From contig CM026390.1 in NCBI GenBank assembly GCA_014843695.1, positions 92,504,530-92,568,529 on the forward strand: a DNA stretch of 64,000 nt. Reading direction: 5' to 3'. Below the pieces are notes generated by a model. It searched no databases. It saw only the letters and a list, made by a program, of their open reading frames with translations, and was not told where the DNA came from. How positions within the stretch are numbered: the stretch's first letter is position 1; the number at the start of each line of letters is the position of its first letter. Both the position numbers and the translations under genes were made by a program. This document shows positions 48,272-59,677 of this stretch, piece after piece. The stretch is from Archivesica marissinica (taxonomy: Eukaryota > Mollusca > Bivalvia > Venerida > Vesicomyidae).

Positions 48272-48505
48272 TATGTACAGTAACTTTATTTCACGTGGAC
48301 AGTAACTTTATTTCACGTGTACAGTAACTTTATTTCACGTGGACAGTAACTTTATTTCACGTGGACAGTAACTTTATTTCACGTGGACAGTAACTTTATT
48401 TCACGTGGACAGTAACTTTATTTCATGTGTACAGTAACTTTATTTCACGTGGACAGTAACTTTATTTCATGTGTACAGTAACTTTATTTCACGTGGACAG
48501 TAACT
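48272..48505. repeat. 22-bp minisatellite array, about 10 copies
   Basis: The unit is ACAGTAACTTTATTTCACGT plus GG, with GTGTACAG variants. Confidence 0.95.
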
Positions 48506-48509
48506 GTAT

Positions 48510-48656
48510 ATACGATCAAACTTGTATTAAGAGATCCACAAAAGGAAGGGCAAAAAGTGATTGGAACTAATTTCTTCCAACAGGAACATTAAAAGTGGTC
48601 TCTTAGTACAAGTGGTCTCTTAATAGAGGTGGCCTTTTGAGCAAGTTTGACTGTAG
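48510..48656. mobile_element. Diverged relative of the mariner-like MITE
   Basis: GATCAAACTTGTATTAAGAG at the left pairs with CAAGTTTGACTGTA at the right, and the interior TAATAGAGGTGGCC matches the TTAATAGAGGTCAA of the 54.4-kb copy. Confidence 0.6.
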
Positions 48657-48725
48657 AATGTGTATATGGTCTAGATTCTGAAGACCAATCAAGGGTAGGA
48701 GGGCATGACAGAAAAAGTTACTTAT

Positions 48726-48969
48726 TTAACCCATTCAACACCAAGTAACTGACCTGGACTGGTCCATGATATTTTTAGACCAATAAATTAATAACAAAAT
48801 TACATTTGGATCAGTTAATTTATCAAAATGGGTAAACAAAATTCTAAAAATAGTTATATTACTTGAAAAAAGTGCAGATCCTGATGAGACGGCTCGTCAC
48901 GAGCCGGCTCATCTGGATCTGCACTTTTTTGTAAGCCAATTTAGAGGTCTGTGGTGTTGAAAGGGTTAA
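48726..48969 (+). mobile_element. MITE-1 copy h
   Basis: TTAA flanks, both inverted ends and the interior palindrome are intact. Confidence 0.86.
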
Positions 48970-48971
48970 TA

Positions 48972-49045
48972 CCACTATTTTTCTTGTGGTCTGCTCTATA
49001 TACAGTATCCACTATTTTTCTTGTGGTCTGCTCTATATACAGTAT
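48972..49045. repeat. 37-bp tandem duplication, 2 copies
   Basis: CCACTATTTTTCTTGTGGTC with TGCTCTATATACAGTAT is present twice in a row. Confidence 0.93.
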
Positions 49046-49159
49046 ATCATTGTACAAAGCAAGTGACCAGATTGGCTGCTTAAAGGAATGTGACCACTTA
49101 ATAATGTATGTGCAGATACTTGCACTAGTTTTACACCGTAGTATATTATATATTGGGTA

Positions 49160-52100
49160 ACTAAATACAATCATGTATTTACAGTGTACGCAATCATGTA
49201 TTTACAGTGTACGCAATCATGTATTTACGGTGTACACACTCATGTATTTACAGTGTATACAATCATGTATTTACAGTGTACACAATCATGTATTTACAGT
49301 GTACACAATCATGTATTTACAGTGTATACAATCATGTATTTACAGTGTATGCAATCATGTATTTACAGTGTACACAATCATGTATTTACAGTGTACACAA
49401 TCATGTATTTACAGTGTATACAATCATGTATTTACAGTGTACGCAATCATGTATTTACAGTGTACACAATCATGTATTTACAGTGTACACACTCATGTAT
49501 TTACAATGTATACAATCATGTATTTACACTGTATACAATCATGTATTTACAGTGTACGCAATCATGTATTTACAGTGTATACAATCATGTATTTACACTG
49601 TATACAATCATGTATTTACAGTGTACGCAATCATGTATTTACAGTGTATACAATCATGTATTTACAGTGTATGCAATCATGTATTTACAGTGTATACAAT
49701 CATGTATTTACAGTGTACGCAATCATGTATTTACACTGTATACAATCATGTATTTACACTGTATACAATCATGTATTTACACTGTACACAATCATGTATT
49801 TACAAGTGTACACAATCATGTATTTACAAGTGTACACAATCATGTATTTACAATGTACACAATCATGTATTTACAGTGTACGCAATCATGTATTTACAGT
49901 GTACACAATCATGTATTTACAGTGTACACAGTCATGTATTTACAGTGTACACAATCATGTATTTACAGTGTACACAATCATGTATTTACAGTGTATACAA
50001 TCATGTATTTACAATGTATACAATCATGTATTTACACTGTATACAATCATGTATTTACACTGTATACAATCATGTATTTACAATGTACTCAATCATGTAT
50101 TTACAGTGTATACACTCATGTATTTACGGTGTACGCAATCATGTATTTACGGTGTACGCAATCATTTATTTACAGTGTATACAATCATGTATTTACACTG
50201 TATACAATCATGTATTTACAATGTATACAATCATGTATTTACAGTGTATACAATCATGTATTTACGGTGTACGCACTCATGTATTTACACTGTACACAAT
50301 CATGTATTTACAGTGTATACACTCATGTATTTACAGTGTACACAATCATGTATTTACACTGTACACAATCATGTATTTACACTGTACACACTCATGTATT
50401 TACACTGTATACAATCATGTATTTACAGTGTATACAATCATGTATTTACAGTGTACACAATCATGTATTTACACTGTACACAATCATGTATTTACACTGT
50501 ATACAATCATGTATTTACAGTGTATACAATCATGTATTTACAGTGTATACAATCATGTATTTACAGTGTATACAATCATGTATTTACAGTGTATACAATC
50601 ATGTATTTACACTGTACACAATCATGTATTTACACTGTACACAATCATGTATTTACAAGTGTACATAATCATGTATTTACACTGTACACAATCATGTATT
50701 TACACTGTACACACTCATGTATTTACACTGTACATAATCATGTATTTACAAGTGTACACAATCATGTATTTACAGTGTATACAATCATGTATTTACAGTG
50801 TATACAATCATGTATTTACAAGTGTATACAATCATGTATTTACAGTGTATACAATCATGTATTTACAGTGTATACAATCATGTATTTACAGTGTATACAA
50901 TCATGTATTTACAGTGTACACACTCATGTATTTACACTGTACACACTCATGTATTTACACTGTATACAATCATGTATTTACAGTGTATACAATCATGTAT
51001 TTACAAGTGTACACAATCATGTATTTACAATGTACACAATCATGTATTTACAGTGTATGCAATCATGTATTTACAGTGTACACAATCATGTATTTACAAT
51101 GTATACAATCATGTATTTACAGTGTATACAATCATGTATTTACACTGTACACAATCATGTATTTACAAGTGTACACAATCATGTATTTACAGTGTACGCA
51201 ATCATGTATTTACACTGTACACAATCATGTATTTACACTGTACACAATCATGTATTTACAAGTGTACACAATCATGTATTTACAGTGTATACAATCATGT
51301 ATTTACAAGTGTACACAATCATGTATTTACAGTGTACACAATCATGTATTTACAGTGTATACAATCATGTATTTACAGTGTATACAATCATGTATTTACA
51401 GTGTATACAATCATGTATTTACACTGTATACAATCATGTATTTACAGTGTACACAATCATGTATTTACACTGTATACAATCATGTATTTACAGTGTATAC
51501 AATCATGTATTTACAGTGTACACAATCATGTATTTACAGTGTATACAATCATGTATTTACAGTGTATACAATCATGTATTTACAAGTGTATGCAATCATG
51601 TATTTACAGTGTATACAATCATGTATTTACAGTGTACACACTCATGTATTTACACTGTATACACTCATGTATTTACAAGTGTATACAATCATGTATTTAC
51701 AGTGTATACAATCATGTATTTACAGTGTACACACTCATGTATTTACACTGTATACAATCATGTATTTACAGTGTACACAATCATGTATTTACAGTGTATA
51801 CAATCATGTATTTACAGTGTATACAATCATGTATTTACAGTGTACACAATCATGTATTTACAGTGTATACAATCATGTATTTACAAGTGTATACAATCAT
51901 GTATTTACAAGTGTATACAATCATGTATTTACAAGTGTATACAATCATGTATTTACAGTGTATACAATCATGTATTTACAGTGTATACAATCATGTATTT
52001 ACAGTGTATACAATCATGTATTTACAGTGTATACAATCATGTATTTACAGTGTATACAATCATGTATTTACAGTGTACGCAATCATGTATTTACAGTGTA

Positions 52101-54209
52101 CGCAATCATGTATTTACAGTGTACGCAATCATGTATTTACAGTGTACGCAATCATGTATTTACAGTGTACGCAATCATGTATTTACAGTGTACGCAATCA
52201 TGTATTTACAGTGTACGCAATCATGTATTTACAGTGTACACAATCATGTATTTACAATGTATACAATCATGTATTTACAGTGTATACAATCATGTATTTA
52301 CACTGTATACAATCATGTATTTACAGTGTATACAATCATGTATTTACAGCGTACGCAATCATGTATTTACAGTGTACGCAATCATGTATTTACAGTGTAT
52401 ACAATCATGTATTTACAGTGTACACAATCATGTATTTACAAGTGTACACAATCATGTATTTACAGTGTACACAATCATGTATTTACAGTGTACACAATCA
52501 TGTATTTACAGTGTATACAATCATGTATTTACGGTGTATGCAATCATGTATTTACAGTGTATACAATCATGTATTTACACTGTATACAATCATGTATTTA
52601 CAGTGTACGCAATCATGTATTTACACTGTATACAATCATGTATTTACAGTGTACGCAATCATGTATTTACAGTGTACGCAATCATGTATTTACAATGTAC
52701 GCAATCATGTATTTACAGTGTACGCACTCATATATTTACACTGTATACAATCATGTATTTACAGTGTATACAATCATGTATTTACAGTGTATACAATCAT
52801 GTATTTACAGTGTACGCAATCATGTATTTACAGTGTACACACTCATGTATTTACAGTGTATACAATCATGTATTTACAGTGTACACAATCATGTATTTAC
52901 AGTGTATACAATCATGTATTTACAGTGTATACAATCATGTATTTATGGTGTATGCAATCATGTATTTACAGTGTATACAATCATGTATTTACACTGTATA
53001 CAATCATGTATTTACAGTGTACGCACTCATGTATTTACACTGTATACAATCATGTATTTATAGTGTATACAATCATGTATTTACAGTGTATGCAATCATG
53101 TATTTACAATGTACGCAATCATGTATTTACAGTGTATACAATCATGTATTTATAGTGTATGCAATCATGTATTTACAGTGTATACAATCATGTATTTACA
53201 CTGTATACAATCATTTATTTACAGTGTACACAATCATGTATTTACAGTGTATGCAATCATGTATTTACAGTGTACACAATCATGTATTTACAGTGTATAC
53301 AATCATGTATTTACAGTGTACACAATCATGTATTTACAGTGTACACAATCATGTATTTACAAGTGTACACAATCATGTATTTACAGTGTATACAATCATG
53401 TATTTACAGTGTACACAATCATGTATTTACAAGTGTACACAATCATGTATTTACAGTGTATACAATCATGTATTTACAGTGTGCACAATCATGTATTTAC
53501 ACTGTATACAATCATGTATTTACAGTGTATACAATCATGTATTTACAGTGTATACAATCATGTATTTACAGTGTATACAATCATGTATTTACAGTGTATA
53601 CAATCATGTATTTACAGTGTATACAATCATGTATTTACAGTGTATGCAATCATGTATTTACAATGTATGCAATCATGTATTTACAGTGTATGCAATCATG
53701 TATTTACAGTGTACGCACTCATGTATTTACAGTGTACACAATCATGTATTTACAGTGTACACAATCATGTATTTACACTGTATACAATCATGTATTTACA
53801 AGTGTATACAATCATGTATTTACAGTGTACGCAATCATGTATTTACAGTGTACACACTCATGTATTTACAGTGTATACAATCATGTATTTACAGTGTACA
53901 CAATCATGTATTTACAGTGTATACAATCATGTATTTACAGTGTATACAATCATGTATTTACAGTGTATACAATCATGTATTTACAGTGTATACAATCATG
54001 TATTTACAGTGTATGCAATCATGTATTTACAATGTATACAATCATGTATTTACAGTGTACACAATCATGTATTTACAGTGTACACAATCATGTATTTACA
54101 GTGTACGCAATCATGTATTTACAGTGTACGCAATCATGTATTTACAGTGTACGCAATCATGTATTTACAGTGTACGCAATCATGTATTTACAGTGTACGC
54201 AATCATGTA
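49160..54209. repeat. 23-bp minisatellite array, about 220 copies
   Basis: The unit reads AATCATGTATTTACAGTGTA plus CAC, TAC or CGC. A frequent variant has TACACTGTA, the inverse of TACAGTGTA, and a longer one has TACAAGTGTA. No rotation of the unit contains a stop on the + strand, so frames up to 1668 codons run through it. No start context, splice signal or non-repeat domain supports a protein. Confidence 0.97.
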
Positions 54210-54271
54210 TTGACTTTCTATCTAATTTCTTCCCAGTGACATCTTTCCACCATCATCAACAATGTAATTAA

Positions 54272-54640
54272 CTAAGACATACATTGACAATGTAGGCCAA
54301 TACTCACAATAAAGGCCAGACTCTCATGAAGTCCCAGTAATATCTATGGAGGTGGGATCGCTATGGCGACTACTTATCGACTGCATGATAGCTAAATGGC
54401 TGTCGTTTGTATGTAGTCAAACCTGTCATAAGCAGCCAGCCAAGTGAGTCAGAGAAAGTGGCTGCTTAGCACAGGTGGCTGCTTAATAGAGGTCAAATAT
54501 ATAATAAAACAACCAATTGGGAATCTGGAAACTGGCTGCTTAATACAGGTTGGTTGCTTAATGGAGGTGATCACTAACACAGGTTTGACTGTAGATATAA
54601 TAGTATATTAACCTAAATCTCTATGAAGGAAAGGGTCCCG
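54272..54640 (+). mobile_element. MITE-4 remnant with nested mariner-like MITE
   Basis: GACATACATTGACAATGTAG, AGTCCCAGTAATATCTATGG and CTCTATGAAGGAAAGGGT match the 13.3-13.5 kb copy. It is split by the TA-flanked element at 54416-54591. Its left TTAA end is missing where the 23-bp array stops. Confidence 0.78.
54414..54593. mobile_element. TA-flanked mariner-like MITE copy 2
   Basis: AGTCAAACCTGT and ACAGGTTTGACT are inverted ends with TA on both sides. The uninterrupted target is seen at 13461-13475. The interior matches the 41.4-kb copy in the opposite orientation. Confidence 0.85.
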
Positions 54641-54910
54641 TGGTCATATTTTCACAAAACATCACAGGATTTACTGTGATCAGTACTAAACATTGCAACA
54701 GTTGTGCATATCGTCCTTGCATTCCACTTGTTTCAATTTTATACAGTTATTGCCCTTTGATTATGTGTGAAGAATGCAGTATGTCTGGACTACTTGGGCT
54801 AAATCTGTAGCCAGAGTTCAATGCTATTTGTACATACTCATCTCTACGAAACCTAGTTTTGCATAATTATCATCTTCGCATTTCGCTCGATTAATTTTTC
54901 ACAGAGTTGT
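54641..54910. other. Low-copy DNA with a dispersed-repeat motif
   Basis: GTTATTGCCCTTTGATTA near 54745 and GTTGTGGCCCTTT near 54904 resemble motifs at 7122 and 7192. No gene was seen. Confidence 0.45.
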
Positions 54911-55086
54911 GGCCCTTTACTTCACTGCTGCAACGCTGCTGGGGTGGGGCCCTTTACTTCACTGCTGCAACACTGCTGGGGTGGTCCTTTACTTCACTGC
55001 TGCAACACTGCTGGGGGGCCCTTTACTTCACTGCTGCAACACTGCTGGGGTGGTCCTTTACCTCACTGCTGCAACACTGTTGGGGA
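54911..55086. repeat. 35-bp minisatellite, about 5 copies
   Basis: Units share CCTTTACTTCACTGCTGCAA and CACTGCTGGGG. Confidence 0.93.
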
Positions 55087-55418
55087 GACATTCGTTTGTG
55101 TTGAAAAACAATTTCTAATTGGAAATGCAAGTGTGCAAACTCCACCATGGAAAGGAATTCATATAAGCATTTTTTTGCTTGTTTTCCAATCCATTTTCTT
55201 TTGTCTGGTGTATTTGAATGTATGTGTTTAACAATGTTATGAAAATATGTTTAAACTAACTAAACTAATTGGAAATGAAAATGGTGACAGCTAGCTGTAG
55301 ACACCAGGTTGTAATTAATACATGTGCAATATACTGTATAATACAGCGATCTGACTTGGCCTAGAGCTATGAACGAGGATAGTCATATCAGGTGACTGCT
55401 AGAACTCGTTGGAATGTA
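55087..55418. other. Low-copy DNA
   Basis: No feature was identified. Confidence 0.5.
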
Positions 55419-55659
55419 TTAACCCATTCAACACCAAGTAACTGACATGGACTGGTCCATGATATTCTTAGACCAATAAATGAATAAGAAAATTACATTC
55501 AGACGAGTTCATTTATCAAGATGGGTAATTTTGTCTAAAATTAGTAATACTACTTGCAAAAAGTGCAGATCCTGATGAGACGGCTCGTCACGAGCCGGCT
55601 CATCTGGATCTACACTTTTTGTAAGCCTATTTAGAGGTCTGTGGTGTTGAAAGGGTTAA
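55419..55659 (+). mobile_element. MITE-1 copy i
   Basis: TTAA flanks, inverted ends and palindrome are intact. It is close to copy f (shared AGATGGGTAATTTTGTC segment). Confidence 0.86.
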
Positions 55660-55982
55660 CCTGAAAACCGAATGTGCAAATGTTATCGGTTTTCTGTTGA
55701 TTAGTGACATCATGTTTTATATCATGTTTTTCATAACTTCATTACTTAAACATATATTTGTAAGCTCGAATTTCTACCAATAGCAGACTTGTACATTTGC
55801 AAACATGGCATATCTGTGTGCTGAATAAAACATTAGAACCTCACAAGGTTATTGTGTGCCTTCAATTCAAGTTACAGACACTATTTCTTCCAAAACAATT
55901 GAGTAAGAGAACCCTTTCTGCATGTACATCTATAATAAATAGTGTGCTTATAATATAGGTTACCTCTGTATACAGCATAACA
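55660..55982. other. Low-copy DNA
   Basis: No feature was identified. Confidence 0.5.
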
Positions 55983-56020
55983 TTAACTCTATGCACGCTA
56001 GCGGCAGATAAAAATCAATT

Positions 56021-56253
56021 AGTGGAAGTCGTGATGGTGCAGTGGATGCGCGTTCGCTTCAGGTGCGAAAGGTCTGGAGTTCGAGCCCCACTGGAGCCGT
56101 TATGATTATGTCCTTAGGCAAGGCATTTAAATTCCACGTTGCCTCTTCTCTCCCTCGTGGCGATGGATTCCATCAGGAATGAGGTCTCGAGAGTGATTTA
56201 TATAAGTTGAAAGAACTTGTTTCGCAATCGAGCTAAAATAAATTTGTATAAAC
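56021..56253 (+). mobile_element. SINE family A, full-length copy
   Basis: The head reads GATGGTGCAGTGGATGCGCG, TTCGCTTCAGGTGCGAA (loop with CAG, tRNA-Leu-like) and GAGTTCGAGCCCC, followed by the family body and the AAATAAATTTGTATAAAC tail. Confidence 0.87.
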
Positions 56254-56267
56254 AATAAAAATCACTG

Positions 56268-56410
56268 GTTTATACAAATTTATTTTAGCTCGATTGCGAA
56301 ACAAGTTCTTACAACTTATATTAACCGCTCTCGAGACCTCATTCCTGATGGAATCCATCACCATGAGGGAGAGAAATGCCTTGCCTAAGGGCACAATCGT
56401 AACGGCTCCA
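56268..56410 (-). mobile_element. SINE family A, inverted headless copy
   Basis: It lies tail-to-tail with the preceding copy, 14 bp apart, and stops at the end of the body (CGTAACGGCTCC), lacking the tRNA-like head. The pair could form a stem of about 140 bp. Confidence 0.87.
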
Positions 56411-56593
56411 GCTAGCAGCAGATAAAAGCACATTTACAAACAGCATAGCATTTTCCGTCTGATCAGGATCTATGCTGTTTGCTATTCGAATAGTGGAGCT
56501 GTAACACTTGGCTGAATAGCAAACAACATAGATCCTATAGAATCTATGTAGTTTGCAAATGTGATTTTATTTACTCAGCAGGCAAAGGGTTAA

Positions 56594-57561
56594 TGTGAAG
56601 GACCAACTACATAGACTAATGTTGACAGAGTTGACAGAAGGTTTGCCTTAATTAGAAAAATGGTTGTGTAGAGCGCAGCATGTTCATTGTTTAAATTTGT
56701 ATGTAACATATCAAATGTTATTAAACTAAATTTACACAATTTGCATTAATATGTATACATTGACAGAGAAATAAACGTACATGACACACAGCTGCTGTCT
56801 GGGATTGGTAGCCTAATGGGTAAATCAATATGTAGGCACTGAATATATGGGGCATGATCATGAGAACTTTCATGTATCTAAAAATAGATTAGTGGTATGA
56901 TTGTAGTTATTTATCATGTTTGTTGATGACTCATGTTACATGTCATGGAAACCTCTATTCTTTAGATATGAATAGCCGGCAGTGATTATTGGATTGGTGT
57001 AATTATGAGGTGATCAAGGGCTTTGCTGATTAATTAATGGTTTACTTGTCATCTAGACATAGCTAGATCTTAGTTAGCTACATTATGACTGGCTATAGGC
57101 GAGACAGCATCTGAACCATATATGTATAGGATAGATCACATATATAACTATATTTCGTTAAGTCGGGCCAATGAGTTGATCTATCTGACTTAGACAACGT
57201 ACATACCGGTAAGTAGGTCGCGTCTATGCGATTTAGAAGCGAGAAATGTGGCTTTTTCAATGGACTATGTGACTTAGTTGTTGTCTAAATATATATATAT
57301 GTATATATATATCCATTGTCAAAGTCACCTATGACTCGCCACTCATTTATATGACAAGCTAGTTTATACGACGACGCGAAGAAGTGAGTAAATATGATAG
57401 GCCTAAAACACTAATACAAACCATCATTGACGAAGGTTGGCTCTCTACGTCAACCTGTATACATGTAGTGTAAGGTATGACAACTGGTTCTACATGTAGT
57501 TTTAGTATTCATACATCGACCATGTTCACAAGCCATCTAAGACTATAGAACTAGATAGAGG
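56594..57561. other. Low-copy AT-rich DNA with a TA run
   Basis: A TA-rich run lies at about 57288-57312. No gene was seen. Confidence 0.5.
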
Positions 57562-57721
57562 TCCTCCAATTACACATGCTCTAAGGTCAAGGTCACCTTT
57601 GACTCACCACTCTTCCAATTACACAAGCTCCAAGGTCAAGGTCACCTTTGACTCACCACTCTTCCAATTACACACGCTCCAAGGGCATCTTTGACTCACC
57701 ACTCTTCTAATTACACATGCT

Positions 57722-57893
57722 TGAGCCCTGCTGGAGCCGTTACAATTGTGCCCTTAGGCAAGGCATTTAAATTCCACATGCCTCTTTTCTCTCCCTCGTG
57801 GCGATGGATTCCATCAGGAATGAGGTCTCGAGAGTGATTAATATAAGTTATAAGAACTTGTTTCGCAATCAAGCTAAAATAAATTTGTATAAA
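57722..57893 (+). mobile_element. SINE family A copy, 5'-truncated, inside the 49-bp array
   Basis: It starts GAGCCCTGCTGGAGCCG, continues with the family body and ends AAATAAATTTGTATAAACTA. It differs from the 45.2-kb copy at about a dozen positions. Confidence 0.86.
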
Positions 57894-58163
57894 CTAAATG
57901 AGGTATTATTTCATTATACTGTGATTCCAGGAAGAGCTGATTAGTGTCTCAATTCCTACATGATTGGCCTGTCATTAATGATGTGGGAATAATGATAACA
58001 TCAAACCACACACACAACAACCGGATATATCAATTATTTCATGTGCATTAACTTCATGATCATTAAGTAAGACATGGTGATAATCCTAAATAGTACAACA
58101 TATTCTAAATCAGATCTTTCTACTTCATATATGACATGCACATTACATGTACTTCACATATTT
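57894..58163 (+). repeat. Duplicated flank X, copy 2
   Basis: This matches 45360-45630 nearly perfectly. It is followed by a second SINE A tail at 58165-58191 before the array resumes. Confidence 0.9.
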
Positions 58164-58191
58164 AAGTCAAGCTAAAATAAATTTGTATAAA
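58164..58191 (+). mobile_element. SINE family A tail fragment
   Basis: TCAAGCTAAAATAAATTTGT and ATAAACTAA repeat the tail found at 57868-57895, closing the insertion. Confidence 0.8.
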
Positions 58192-59240
58192 CTAATTACA
58201 CATTCTCCAAAGTCAAGGTCACATTTGACTCACCACTCTTCCAATTACACATGCTCCAAGGTCAAGGTCACCTTTGACTCACCACTCTTCCAATTACACA
58301 TTCTCCAAGGTCACGGTCACATTTGACTCACCACTCTTCCAATTACACATGCTCCAAGGTCAAGGTCACATTTGACTCACCACTCTTCCAATTACACATG
58401 CTCCAAGGTCAAGGTCACCTTTGACTCACCACTCTTCCAATTACACATGCTCCACGGTCAAGGTCACATTTGACTCACCACTCTTCCAATTACACATGCT
58501 CCAATGTCAAGGTCACATTTGACTCACCACTCTTCCAATTACACATTATCCAAGGTCAATGTCACCTTTGACTCACCACTCTTCCAATTACACATGCTCC
58601 AAGGTCAAGGTCACATTTTACTCACCACTCTTCCAATTACACATGCTCCAAGGTCAATGTCACCTTTGACTCACCACTCTTCCAATTACACATGCTCCAA
58701 GGTCAATGTCACATTTGACTCACCACTCTTCCAATTACACATTCTCCAAGGTCAATGTCACCTTTGACTCGCCACTCTTCCAATTACACATGCTCCAAGG
58801 TCAATGTCACCTTTGACTCACCACTCTTCCAATTACACATGCTCCACGGTCAATGCCACCTTTGACTCACCACTCTTCCAATTACACATGCTCCAAGGTC
58901 AAGGTCACATTTGACTCACCACTCTTCCAATTACACATTCTCCAAGGTCAATGTCACCTTTGACTCACCACTCTTCCAATTACACATGCTCCAAGGTCAA
59001 GGTCACATTTGACTCACCACTCTTCCAATTACACATGCTCCAAGGTCAATGTCACCTTTGACTCACCACTCTTCCAATTACACATGCTCCAAGGTCAAGG
59101 TCACCTTTGACTCACCACTCTTCCAATTACACATGCTCCAAGGTCAATGTCACCTTTGACTCACCACTCTTCCAATTACACATGCTCCAAGGTCAATGTC
59201 ACCTTTGACTCACCACTCTTCCAATTACACATGCTCCACA

Positions 59241-59654
59241 CGTCACCAGGTCAAGGTAAGGCATTTAAATTCCACATTGCCTCTTCTCTCTCCCTCATGT
59301 CCGCGGCCCCAATATTTTGGCAAGCCGGGGATATTTTTATTTTATACTTGTGGGATTTATAGTTTATACGTCACATTGCAAGTGACGGCTATGTAGATCT
59401 GGGTTCCTACACACTGTACACAGGGTGGGTATTAAAATTGGATTTACAGTATCTACATCTCAAAATTTACCCGGTGGAATATACCCCCAGACCCCGCTAG
59501 CAAACTCAAAATCCGCGGCCCCAATGTCAGCTAGCTTCCGACGCACCTGTCTTGCAGGATTTCACATGTCGGCAGAGTGCTATGACAATGGTTTAATCAA
59601 ATCTCGTATGGAGAGGGGCGCATTTTTTGTTTTACCAACTTTGGCTCAATTAAT
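59241..59654. other. Probable intron sequence upstream of the receptor exon
   Basis: A SINE A body fragment (AGGTAAGGCATTTAAATTCC to CTCTCCCTC, 59255-59297) is followed by a segment bounded by TCCGCGGCCCCAAT at 59300-59313 and again near 59511-59524, possibly a direct repeat from an insertion. Confidence 0.5.
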
Positions 59655-59677
59655 ATTTGGTTTGTTTGTACTTGCAG
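59655..59677 (+). promoter_or_regulatory. Splice acceptor region of the receptor exon
   Basis: A T-rich run containing TTTGGTTTGTTTGTACTTGCAG ends at the AG at 59676-59677, directly before coding sequence that aligns with the start of a receptor DNA-binding domain. The open frame continues upstream to 59425 but resembles no receptor A/B region, so I read that part as intron. Confidence 0.65.

Larger units (their letters stand above)
55983..56593. mobile_element. MITE-3, TTAA-flanked relative of MITE-2, with nested SINE pair
   Basis: It runs from TTAACTCTATGCACGCTAGC to GCAGGCAAAGGGTTAA. The part right of the SINEs contains AACAGCATAGCATTTTCC, GATCTATGCTGTTTGC and AACAACATAGATCCTA, as in MITE-2. 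The SINE pair is removed cleanly by joining the duplicated GCTAGC(G/A)GCAGATAAAA. Confidence 0.7.
57562..59240. repeat. 49-bp minisatellite array, about 25 copies, interrupted by an insertion
   Basis: Units share CTTCCAATTACACATGCTCC, AAGGTCAAGGTCACCTTTGA and CTCACCACT. Most copies contain TGACTCA (AP-1 consensus) and AAGGTCA half-sites; about a dozen have the extended TCAAGGTCA. The insertion at 57722-58189 splits it. It lies about 440 bp upstream of the nuclear receptor exon. Confidence 0.94.

Noticed and set aside
49173..54271. Very long open frames (up to 1668 codons) as a giant repeat protein
   Set aside because: The 23-bp unit has no stop in any + rotation, so all three frames are open. 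There is no non-repeat domain, and the composition simply restates the DNA repeat.
56028..56100. Genuine tRNA-Leu-like gene
   Set aside because: It is the head of a SINE A copy with the family body directly attached.
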